Assembly (NCBI GenBank): GCA_938012815.1
Contig: CALLVV010000052.1
Span: 1 to 17,144, forward strand
Direction of reading: 5' to 3'
DNA length: 17,144 bases
Source: an uncultured Propionibacteriaceae bacterium
GTDB taxonomy: Bacteria; Actinomycetota; Actinomycetes; Propionibacteriales; Propionibacteriaceae
The notes under the pieces were generated by a model. That model was given only the letters and a program-made list of their open reading frames with translations, had not been told where the DNA came from and made no database searches. A program made the position numbers and the translations under genes. Positions 7,668 to 13,353 of the stretch are shown here, one piece after another (positions within the stretch are counted from its first letter, which is position 1; every line of letters starts with the position of its first letter).

Positions 7668-8507
7668 GTGCCAGCCACCACAGATGACCTGATGCAGCTC
7701 TTCGACCTTGTCGAGGTCGGCAAGGGAAAGTTCCGCGGCCCGCAACCGGATACCCAGTGGCAGCGGCTGTTCGGCGGGCAGGTGATGGCGCAGAGCCTCG
7801 TGGCCGCGATGCGAACCGTTCCCGAGAACCGGGTGGTGCACTCGCTGCACGGGTATTTCCTGCGCCCCGGCAGCCGCGAGGAGTCGCTTCGGTTCGGGGT
7901 GGAGCACGTCCGGGATGGCCGCACCTTCTCGGCGCGCCGGGTGATCCCCCGCCAGTACGACGATGTGATCTTCGATCTGGACGTCTCCTTCCAGGAACCG
8001 GAGGAGGGACTCAGCCATTCGGCCGTCCAACCCGAGTCGGTGGCCACACCCGAGGACTCCTCACCGCTGGGGCAGGTGTTGGAGGAACGGTTCGGGGCCC
8101 CGATCCGGATGCTGTCGGAGTGGGACGCCCTCGACGTGCGGCTGGCCTCCACCCCGGTGCCGAGCCAGAACGGGGGAGTGATGCGGGCCTGGGTGCGCAC
8201 CCAGGACGCCATGCCGGAGGATCCGCGCCTGCATGCGGCCGTGCTCGCCTACCTGACGGATCTGCTGCTGCTCAGCGTCTCCACCGTGCAACACGAGGTG
8301 GAGTTCCTGTCCCCGAACCTGCAGACCGCCTCCATCGATCACGCGATGTGGTTCCACCGTCCGGCTCACTGCGACCGGTGGTTGCTCTACGACATGCTCT
8401 CGCCGTCGGCCTCCGGGGCCCGGGGGTTTTGCCAAGGCAGGTTGTTCCAGGACGGGAAACTGGTGGCCTCCTGCGCCCAAGAAGGGCTGATCCGGCTCGT
8501 CGGATGA
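7668..8507 (+). CDS. tesB: Acyl-CoA thioesterase II (TesB-like)
   Basis: TesB hydrolyses medium- to long-chain acyl-CoA to free fatty acid and CoA in the cytoplasm. The 279-residue protein is a double hot-dog. The N-terminal half has FRGPQPDTQWQRLFGGQVMA and HSLHGYFLRPG; the C-terminal half has LAYLTDLLLL, SIDHAMWFHRP, SPSASGARGF and SCAQEGLIR. By position the catalytic triad of E. coli (Asp204, Thr228, Gln278) maps to Asp198, Ser222 and Gln271, so serine replaces threonine. The GTG start is 7 bases after the hrpA stop and seems to be used on a leaderless message, although read-through from hrpA is also possible; a later ATG (7692) would remove part of the conserved N-terminus. It converges on sigB across a hairpin that spans its stop codon. 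Confidence 0.94.
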   Translation: MPATTDDLMQLFDLVEVGKGKFRGPQPDTQWQRLFGGQVMAQSLVAAMRTVPENRVVHSLHGYFLRPGSREESLRFGVEHVRDGRTFSARRVIPRQYDDVIFDLDVSFQEPEEGLSHSAVQPESVATPEDSSPLGQVLEERFGAPIRMLSEWDALDVRLASTPVPSQNGGVMRAWVRTQDAMPEDPRLHAAVLAYLTDLLLLSVSTVQHEVEFLSPNLQTASIDHAMWFHRPAHCDRWLLYDMLSPSASGARGFCQGRLFQDGKLVASCAQEGLIRLVG

Positions 8508-8517
8508 GCCGGATCAG
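8487..8517. terminator. Perfect 12-bp hairpin between convergent tesB and sigB
   Basis: CTGATCCGGCTC - GTCGGAT - GAGCCGGATCAG is a perfect 12-bp stem with a 7-base loop. It includes the tesB stop codon and ends 9 bases from the sigB stop. No long T-tract follows on either strand (GGAAGG on plus, CCCTTCTTGG on minus), as is usual for terminators in high-GC actinobacteria. Its place between two converging genes suggests a shared, bidirectional terminator. Confidence 0.7.
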
Positions 8518-8526
8518 GGAAGGTGG

Positions 8527-9456
8527 TTAGGCGGCAGCCTGGTATTCGCGCATCTTGGCCAGGGCGAGACGCTCGATCTGGCGGACCCGTTCGGCGGTGA
8601 TCCCCCAGTGCTGTCCGATGTCGGCCAGCTTGGCCTGGCGTCCGTCGAGGAGACCATAACGGCGCCGTACCACGTCGGCGGAGCGGTCGTCGAGGGCGGA
8701 GAGCATCCCATCGAGGCGGGCGCGTTCCTCCGCGTCGAGCACCACCTCGTCCGGGCCGGGGGCGGTTTCGCGAGCGATCAGGTCGCCGAGCGCGGTGTCA
8801 CCGTCGGCCTCGACGGGTGCGTCGAGGGAGACGTGGTCGCGGGCGTAACGGATCAGGTCGATGACCTTCTCCTCGGCCAGGTTCAGCTCATCGGCAATCT
8901 CGCCGACCTCGGGTTCGCGGCCCAGGGCACGTTCCAGGTTGCGGCGCACCGCGGAGACCTGGTTGACCTGTTCGGCCACGTGCACGGGCAGGCGAACGAT
9001 GCGGCCCTGCTGGGCTATGCCGCGGGAGATGGCCTGCCGCACCCACCAGGTTGCGTAGGTGGAGAATTTAAAACCCTTGGTGTAGTCGAACTTCTCCACG
9101 GCGCGGATCAGGCCGGTGTTGCCCTCCTGCACCAGGTCGAGCAGCGGCATCTGGGCGCGGCCATACTTGCGGGCCACGGAGACCACCAGACGCAGGTTCG
9201 CCTTGATGAATCGCTGCATGGCTTGATCGCCGAGTTCGACGAGTTGTTCCAGTTCTTCGCGAGTGGCGTCCGTCGAGGTGGTCTCGTTGCCGTCGAGGAT
9301 TTCGCGGGCGAACAACCCGGCCTCTATGGCCCGGGCCAGCTGCACCTCTTCCTCGGCGCTCAGCAGAGGGGTCTTGGCTATCGCGTCCAGGTAGAGCCCC
9401 ACGGCATCCTTGCCATCGATGCCGTCGGTGCTACGGGTTCGCGCAGTCGTGATCAT
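8527..9456 (-). CDS. sigB: Primary-like (group 2) RNA polymerase sigma factor, SigB type
   Basis: A 309-residue sigma-70 factor lacking the long N-terminal extension of the primary factor. Region 1.2 is at residues 17-50 (AVGLYLDAIAKTPLLSAEEE), region 2 at 86-160 (NLRLVVSVARKYGR, LLDLVQEGNTGLIRAVEKFD, FSTYATWWVRQAISRGIAQQ), region 3 at about 165-245 and region 4 at 250-306 with the helix-turn-helix LADIGQHWGITAERVRQIER. In mycobacteria and corynebacteria SigB serves stress and stationary phase. The ATG at 9456 is chosen because AAAGGCGG stands five bases ahead of it; the frame stays open to a TTG/ATG at 9489/9486, but those lie in the promoter region and have no ribosome site. It diverges from sigA and has a SigH/SigE-like promoter, implying it belongs to an oxidative or envelope stress cascade. 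Confidence 0.93.
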   Translation of the reverse strand: MITTARTRSTDGIDGKDAVGLYLDAIAKTPLLSAEEEVQLARAIEAGLFAREILDGNETTSTDATREELEQLVELGDQAMQRFIKANLRLVVSVARKYGRAQMPLLDLVQEGNTGLIRAVEKFDYTKGFKFSTYATWWVRQAISRGIAQQGRIVRLPVHVAEQVNQVSAVRRNLERALGREPEVGEIADELNLAEEKVIDLIRYARDHVSLDAPVEADGDTALGDLIARETAPGPDEVVLDAEERARLDGMLSALDDRSADVVRRRYGLLDGRQAKLADIGQHWGITAERVRQIERLALAKMREYQAAA

Positions 9457-9461
9457 TGGAT

Positions 9462-9469
9462 CCGCCTTT
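9462..9469 (-). promoter_or_regulatory. Ribosome-binding site deciding the sigB start
   Basis: AAAGGCGG on the minus strand stands five bases before the ATG at 9456. It favours this ATG over the TTG/ATG pair 30-33 bases upstream, which has only CACGTTT before it. Confidence 0.7.
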
Positions 9470-9489
9470 CTGACGTCTACACCCATCAA

Positions 9490-9515
9490 AACGTGCCTGC
9501 CGGGTCAAAGGTTCC
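9490..9515 (-). promoter_or_regulatory. SigH/SigE (SigmaR)-type promoter for sigB
   Basis: On the minus strand GGAAC (within CGGGAACC) at 9515-9511 is followed after exactly 18 bases by GTT (within CGTTTTG) at 9492-9490. This fits the consensus GGAAY-N18-GTT of the thiol-oxidative/heat-stress ECF sigma factors SigH of mycobacteria and SigmaR of Streptomyces. Transcription would start near 9480-9484, leaving a leader of about 25 bases with the ribosome site. In Mycobacterium tuberculosis sigB is likewise controlled by SigE and SigH. Confidence 0.6.
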
Positions 9516-9620
9516 CGAAATTGTGACCCAATCGTTATCTCAGGGGTGCGTCAGACCGTGGTATGACGTTGGGGGCGGCTGGCCGGGTCGAGAGTGGGGA
9601 GGATCCTGTAGGGGTTGTGT

Positions 9621-9649
9621 TTGAGTGTCGGGGGTGCCCGTGGAAAGAT
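9621..9649 (+). promoter_or_regulatory. Candidate housekeeping promoter for sigA
   Basis: TTGAGT (9621-9626), a 17-base spacer, and AAAGAT (9644-9649) fit a sigma-70 promoter moderately well. The expected start, about seven bases on, coincides with the left arm of the inverted repeat at 9657. The upstream GTG at 9625 falls inside this -35 element, which argues against it as the sigA start. Confidence 0.35.
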
Positions 9650-9656
9650 GGCTTGT

Positions 9657-9683
9657 GACACCCCTTGACCGCAACGGGGTGTC
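9657..9683 (+). repeat. 8-bp perfect inverted repeat in the sigA leader
   Basis: GACACCCC - TTGACCGCAAC - GGGGTGTC is a perfect 8-bp inverted repeat with an 11-base centre. It lies 14 bases before the sigA ribosome-binding site. It could be an operator or a hairpin at the very 5' end of the sigA mRNA affecting stability or translation. It is not the CIRCE or HAIR heat-shock element. Confidence 0.6.
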
Positions 9684-9697
9684 CTGTGCCCAGATGC

Positions 9698-9703
9698 GAG
9701 GAG
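9698..9703 (+). promoter_or_regulatory. Ribosome-binding site deciding the sigA start
   Basis: GAGGAG is followed by eight bases and then GTG at 9712. The alternative in-frame starts at 9625 (GTG) and 9694 (ATG) have no such site. Confidence 0.75.
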
Positions 9704-9711
9704 AAACCGCT

Positions 9712-11121
9712 GTGACCTCTGGTTCGAGCTCCGAACAGGCTCCGAAGACCACCCGTAGTCGCGCGAGGAAGACCGCCACTGCAACCGTGGAGAAGGAAAC
9801 CAAGCCCGTCACGAAGCGCACCCGCGCCACGAAGGCCGCGAAATCCGAGGACAAGAAGAAGGCGACCGGAACCAGGACCAAGGCCGCGGGGAACAGGGCC
9901 GCTGCATCGAAAGCGACAGCGACCAAATCAACCCGTTCCCGGGCGAAGTCGAAGTCGGGCGTGGCAGGCAGCGAACCCACCATCGCGCAGCTCACGTCGG
10001 GGGAGATCGAAGTCGAGGTGCAGCGAGATGGCAACGACGTCGTGCTGAAGGTCGGGGGCAAGAAGCGTTCCCTCGACGAGGTCGATGACTCACAGTTCGT
10101 GGAGGAGAAGGAGGCCACCCTCGAGAAGGAACTCGTCGAGGAAGAGGGCTTTTCCCTCTCGGATCAGGACGATGCCGACGAGCCGGAGCAGCAAGTCGTA
10201 TCGGCCGGCGCCACCGCTGACCCCGTCAAGGACTACCTCAAGCAGATCGGCAAGGTTGCCCTCCTCAACGCCGTCCAGGAGGTGGAGCTGGCCAAACGGA
10301 TCGAGGCCGGGCTGTTCGCGGAGGAACGGATCGCGGACGTCGAGAACCCGATCGTTCCGGACGATCTTGAAGACTTCGAGTGGATCGCCAACGACGGGCG
10401 CAACGCCAAGAACCACCTCCTTGAGGCCAACCTGCGTCTCGTCGTCTCCTTGGCCAAGCGCTACACGGGCCGCGGCATGCTGTTCCTCGATCTGATCCAG
10501 GAAGGCAACCTGGGCCTGATCCGCGCCGTCGAGAAATTCGACTACACCAAGGGCTACAAGTTCTCCACCTACGCAACCTGGTGGATCAAACAGGCCATCA
10601 CCCGGGCCATGGCAGATCAGGCCCGTACCATCCGCATCCCCGTCCACATGGTGGAGGTCATCAACAAACTGGCCCGTGTGCAGCGGCAGATGCTGCAGGA
10701 CCTCGGGCGGGAACCAACCCCGGAGGAGCTGGCGAAGGAACTCGACATGACCCCGGAGAAGGTGGTCGAGGTCCAGAAATACGGGCGCGAACCCATCTCC
10801 CTGCACACCCCGCTCGGTGAGGACGGCGACTCCGAGTTCGGCGACCTCATCGAGGACTCCGAAGCAGTCGTGCCTGCCGACGCGGTGAACTTCACCCTGC
10901 TGCAGGAGCAGCTCAACGACGTCCTGGACACCCTCTCCGAGCGGGAAGCCGGCGTGGTTTCGATGCGCTTCGGGCTCACCGACGGCCAACCCAAAACCCT
11001 CGACGAGATCGGCAAGGTGTACGGGGTGACCCGGGAACGCATCCGCCAGATCGAGTCGAAGACCATGAGCAAGCTGCGGCACCCGTCACGTTCCCAAGTG
11101 CTTCGCGACTACCTCGACTGA
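9712..11121 (+). CDS. sigA: Primary RNA polymerase sigma factor (SigA/HrdB type)
   Basis: This 469-residue factor directs housekeeping transcription. The N-terminal 85 residues are rich in Lys, Arg, Ala and Thr (KTTRSRARKTATATVEKE and similar), followed by an acidic stretch (residues about 120-160), the variable extension usual in actinobacterial primary sigma factors. Region 1.2 is at 170-203 (DPVKDYLKQIGKVALL), region 2 at 239-311 (LEANLRLVVSLAKRYTGRG, LDLIQEGNLGLIRAVEKFD, KFSTYATWWIKQAITRAMAD), region 3 at about 315-390 and region 4 at 396-469 with the helix-turn-helix LDEIGKVYGVTRERIRQIES. The GTG at 9712 is chosen for its GAGGAG site; the frame remains open to GTG 9625. It diverges from sigB. 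A membrane-protein gene follows 40 bases downstream and may be co-transcribed. Confidence 0.97.
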   Translation: MTSGSSSEQAPKTTRSRARKTATATVEKETKPVTKRTRATKAAKSEDKKKATGTRTKAAGNRAAASKATATKSTRSRAKSKSGVAGSEPTIAQLTSGEIEVEVQRDGNDVVLKVGGKKRSLDEVDDSQFVEEKEATLEKELVEEEGFSLSDQDDADEPEQQVVSAGATADPVKDYLKQIGKVALLNAVQEVELAKRIEAGLFAEERIADVENPIVPDDLEDFEWIANDGRNAKNHLLEANLRLVVSLAKRYTGRGMLFLDLIQEGNLGLIRAVEKFDYTKGYKFSTYATWWIKQAITRAMADQARTIRIPVHMVEVINKLARVQRQMLQDLGREPTPEELAKELDMTPEKVVEVQKYGREPISLHTPLGEDGDSEFGDLIEDSEAVVPADAVNFTLLQEQLNDVLDTLSEREAGVVSMRFGLTDGQPKTLDEIGKVYGVTRERIRQIESKTMSKLRHPSRSQVLRDYLD

Positions 11122-11150
11122 GCAGCGGCCGCCAGCACGTGGGGCATGTT

Positions 11151-11158
11151 AAGGAGAG
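11151..11158 (+). promoter_or_regulatory. Ribosome-binding site selecting a TTG start
   Basis: AAGGAGAG lies immediately before TTG at 11162 (five bases after the AAGGAG core). It justifies a TTG start for the membrane protein; the ATG at 11146 is in another frame. Confidence 0.7.
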
Positions 11159-11161
11159 AAC

Positions 11162-12112
11162 TTGCGAGAGAAGCCGCGTTCCTTCGAGGACGACACCCCG
11201 ACCGTGGAGTTGCCCGCCGTCACGGCGCCGCTGCCTCCTGCGCAGCCGTTCCCCGCCCAGCAGCGGGTTCCGGCTCAACCGCCCCCGACGCAGCTGCAGC
11301 AGCGGGTGGGCGCGTGGGGAACCCCAACCGAGGTCGACGCCGTCGCCATTCCCGTTTCCGAAGGACGAACTCCGGGACCGCCGGTCGAGTCGGAGAAGGA
11401 ACGCCTGCGGCGCGAGATGAACGCGTACCGGATGGCGTTCTGGGAGCGGAGGTTCGTGGCCTGCGTTCGCTGGCTGTACTCGCGGATCAGGATGGCGGTC
11501 TACATCACCGCTGTGGTGGTGTTGCCCGGACTGTTGTTCCCGTCCATCAGGGGATACCTCAACTGGGTGATGATCGCGAACCTGGCCCTGGTAGGTTTCG
11601 TCGCGGTCTCCTTGGTGGCGGGGGAGGTCACCAGCAGGAGACCGCAGTGGTCATGCATGCTCGGTGCCCTGTCCCGACTGCTGCTGGTGGGTGGTTTCGC
11701 CATAGCCTGCGGATACGTCAGCGAGGCCGATCCGTGGAAGGAGACGTTCGCCCTCCTGCTGAACTTCGCCAGGCCGGTTTGGCTGCAGATCCAATCCTTC
11801 CTGGACTACGCGTCCCTCGACCACGCCGTCTTCATGTGGCTGGGCGTGCTGCTGGTACACCGCAGTCTTGGAACTCTGTCCGAGGACGGGAGAATCCACC
11901 TGGAGGGCATGTCACGATTCGGGACCAGACCCGGCTGGAGTATGAAGAACCACTACATCGGTCCGGATCCGCGTGAGCAACAGGGCCGGGTGGATGCCCC
12001 CGTCATTTTTGCCTACCGCCGGGCGGCCATCCGGTTCTACCTCGGTCGTTTCTGGGTGTTGCTCAACAGCATCTATGTCCTCGTCCTGATGTTCCTGATC
12101 GCCTCGGCGTGA
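11162..12112 (+). CDS. Uncharacterised multi-pass membrane protein with Pro/Gln-rich N-terminal tail
   Basis: I do not recognise a family. The 316-residue product begins with a charged patch (REKPRSFEDD) and a Pro/Gln/Ala-rich segment (residues 17-50, with repeated PAQ/PTQ), then a basic amphipathic helix (EKERLRREMNAYRMAFWERR, 78-97). About five hydrophobic segments follow, near 112-128, 136-156, 166-186, 218-234 and 296-315, with a 50-residue hydrophilic loop (DGRIHLEGMSRFG... to ...AAIRFYLGR) before the last. There is no signal peptide or enzymatic motif. The TTG start has a strong AAGGAGAG site. It lies 40 bases after sigA with no clear terminator between, so transcription with sigA is possible. 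It converges on the aminotransferase gene with nine bases between stops and no visible terminator hairpin. The composition matches its neighbours. Confidence 0.75.
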   Translation: MREKPRSFEDDTPTVELPAVTAPLPPAQPFPAQQRVPAQPPPTQLQQRVGAWGTPTEVDAVAIPVSEGRTPGPPVESEKERLRREMNAYRMAFWERRFVACVRWLYSRIRMAVYITAVVVLPGLLFPSIRGYLNWVMIANLALVGFVAVSLVAGEVTSRRPQWSCMLGALSRLLLVGGFAIACGYVSEADPWKETFALLLNFARPVWLQIQSFLDYASLDHAVFMWLGVLLVHRSLGTLSEDGRIHLEGMSRFGTRPGWSMKNHYIGPDPREQQGRVDAPVIFAYRRAAIRFYLGRFWVLLNSIYVLVLMFLIASA

Positions 12113-12121
12113 CGGATCGGC

Positions 12122-13321
12122 TCAGTGGTCCCGGACCGCAGCCATGGCCTTCGCCACGACCTCCAGATTGCCGTCATTGAGGGCCGCGACGCACATCCGG
12201 CCCTTCTCGGTGCCGTAGACGCCGTGGTCGCGGCGCAACGCCAGCATCTGGTCCCGGGTCAGGCCCGAGTAGCTGAACATGCCGGCCTGTTGGGCGATGA
12301 AATCCATGTCCCCGACACCCTCGGCACGCAGCGCCTCGACGAGGCGGAAGCGCATCTGCTTGATGCGGTCACGCATCCGGCCGAGCTCCTGCTCCCAGGA
12401 GGCCCGCTGGGCGGGGTCGCCGAGTACGTCGGCGACGATGGCCGCGCCGTGGGTGGCGGGGTTGGAGTAGTTGGTGCGGATGCAGATCTTCACCTGCGAC
12501 AGCACGCGCCTGGCCTCCTCCACGTCCCGGCAGGCAATGTGCAGGGCGCCGACGCGTTCGCCGTAGAGCCCGAACGACTTCGAGAACGAGGTCGAGACGA
12601 ACACCGGCAGTCCGGCCTCCACGAAACGAGAAATCACGGCCCCATCCTCGGCCACACCTGCCCCGAAACCCTGGTAGGCCATGTCCAGGAAAGGAATCAT
12701 TCCACGATCCATGATGACCCGGATCACCCGGTCCCACTGCTCGGGGTTCAGGTCGTAGCCGGTCGGGTTGTGACAGCAGGCGTGCAGCACCACGATGGTG
12801 CCCGACTTCGCAGCCTCGAGGTCCGCGATCATGCCGTCGAGGTCGACGGTCTTGGCCTTGGCGTCGTAGTAGCGGTACGCGCCGACAGCGAAACCAGCGC
12901 GGGTGAAGATCGCCTGGTGGTTCTCCCACGACGGATCCGAGATCAGGACGGGGGCGCCGGGACTCAGGGTTGCGATGAAGTCGGCGCCGACCTTCAGCGC
13001 GCCGGTACCACCGAGACTCTGCACCGTTGCGATGCGGCCTTGGGCGACGGCAGACGAATCGGCGCCGAAGGCCAGCTCTCGCGCCAGGCGGACGTAGCTC
13101 GGGAGCCCGTCAATACCGAGATAGGTATGCGGTTTCGCGGCCGCGGCCAGCCGGTCCTCGGCGGCGTGGACGCATTCCATCAACGGCAGCTGCCCGTTTT
13201 CATCGAGGTAGACGCCGATCCCGAGGTTCACCTTGGAAGTGCGCTCATCCGCCTTGAACGCCTCGGTCAATCCCAGGATCGGATCGGCGGGAGCCAGTCG
13301 GACGTTCTCGAAAACGGACAT
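12122..13321 (-). CDS. Class I aminotransferase (aspartate/aromatic, AspC/TyrB type)
   Basis: A 399-residue PLP enzyme of subgroup I-alpha, transferring amino groups between aspartate or aromatic amino acids and 2-oxoglutarate. The length and motifs match E. coli AspC and TyrB: KVNLGIGVYLDENG (30-43), TYLGIDGLPSY (66-76), SDPSWENH (128-135), HNPTG (184-188), FLDMAYQGFG with Asp213 and Tyr216, the PLP lysine K248 in STSFSKSFGLYGERVG, IRTNYSNP (281-288), QAGMFSYSGL and GRMCVA with the carboxylate-binding Arg375. Sequence alone does not decide between aspartate and aromatic substrates. GAAAGAGG precedes the ATG. It lies 32 bases downstream of recD; a possible -10 (TAATCT) overlaps the recD stop, so it may be independently expressed or read from the rec genes. 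Confidence 0.94.
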   Translation of the reverse strand: MSVFENVRLAPADPILGLTEAFKADERTSKVNLGIGVYLDENGQLPLMECVHAAEDRLAAAAKPHTYLGIDGLPSYVRLARELAFGADSSAVAQGRIATVQSLGGTGALKVGADFIATLSPGAPVLISDPSWENHQAIFTRAGFAVGAYRYYDAKAKTVDLDGMIADLEAAKSGTIVVLHACCHNPTGYDLNPEQWDRVIRVIMDRGMIPFLDMAYQGFGAGVAEDGAVISRFVEAGLPVFVSTSFSKSFGLYGERVGALHIACRDVEEARRVLSQVKICIRTNYSNPATHGAAIVADVLGDPAQRASWEQELGRMRDRIKQMRFRLVEALRAEGVGDMDFIAQQAGMFSYSGLTRDQMLALRRDHGVYGTEKGRMCVAALNDGNLEVVAKAMAAVRDH

Positions 13322-13353
13322 GTGTGGGCCTCTTTCTGTTCAGCGTTCCAAGA

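Noticed and set aside
9457..9489. Upstream TTG/ATG start for sigB
   Set aside because: It would place the start inside the SigH-type promoter and lacks a ribosome site; ATG 9456 has a good one.
8608..9624. 338-codon plus-strand ORF opposite sigB
   Set aside because: Antisense shadow of a full sigma factor; Gly/Val/His-rich with no motifs, and it ends just where sigA signals begin.
9625..9711. N-terminal extension of sigA to GTG 9625
   Set aside because: The extension covers the candidate promoter and the inverted repeat and has no ribosome site, while GTG 9712 has GAGGAG at the right distance.
9762..9960. Lys/Arg/Ala/Thr-rich low-complexity segment as a repeat or separate protein
   Set aside because: It is in frame with sigA and such basic extensions are normal in actinobacterial primary sigma factors; no tandem repeat unit is exact.
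10090..11082. 330-codon minus-strand ORF opposite sigA
   Set aside because: Mirror of sigma regions 1.2 to 4; no independent evidence of coding.
12100..12135. Terminator between the membrane protein and aminotransferase genes
   Set aside because: Only very short inverted repeats (for example CGCC-TC-GGCG) are present with no T-tract; not enough to call.
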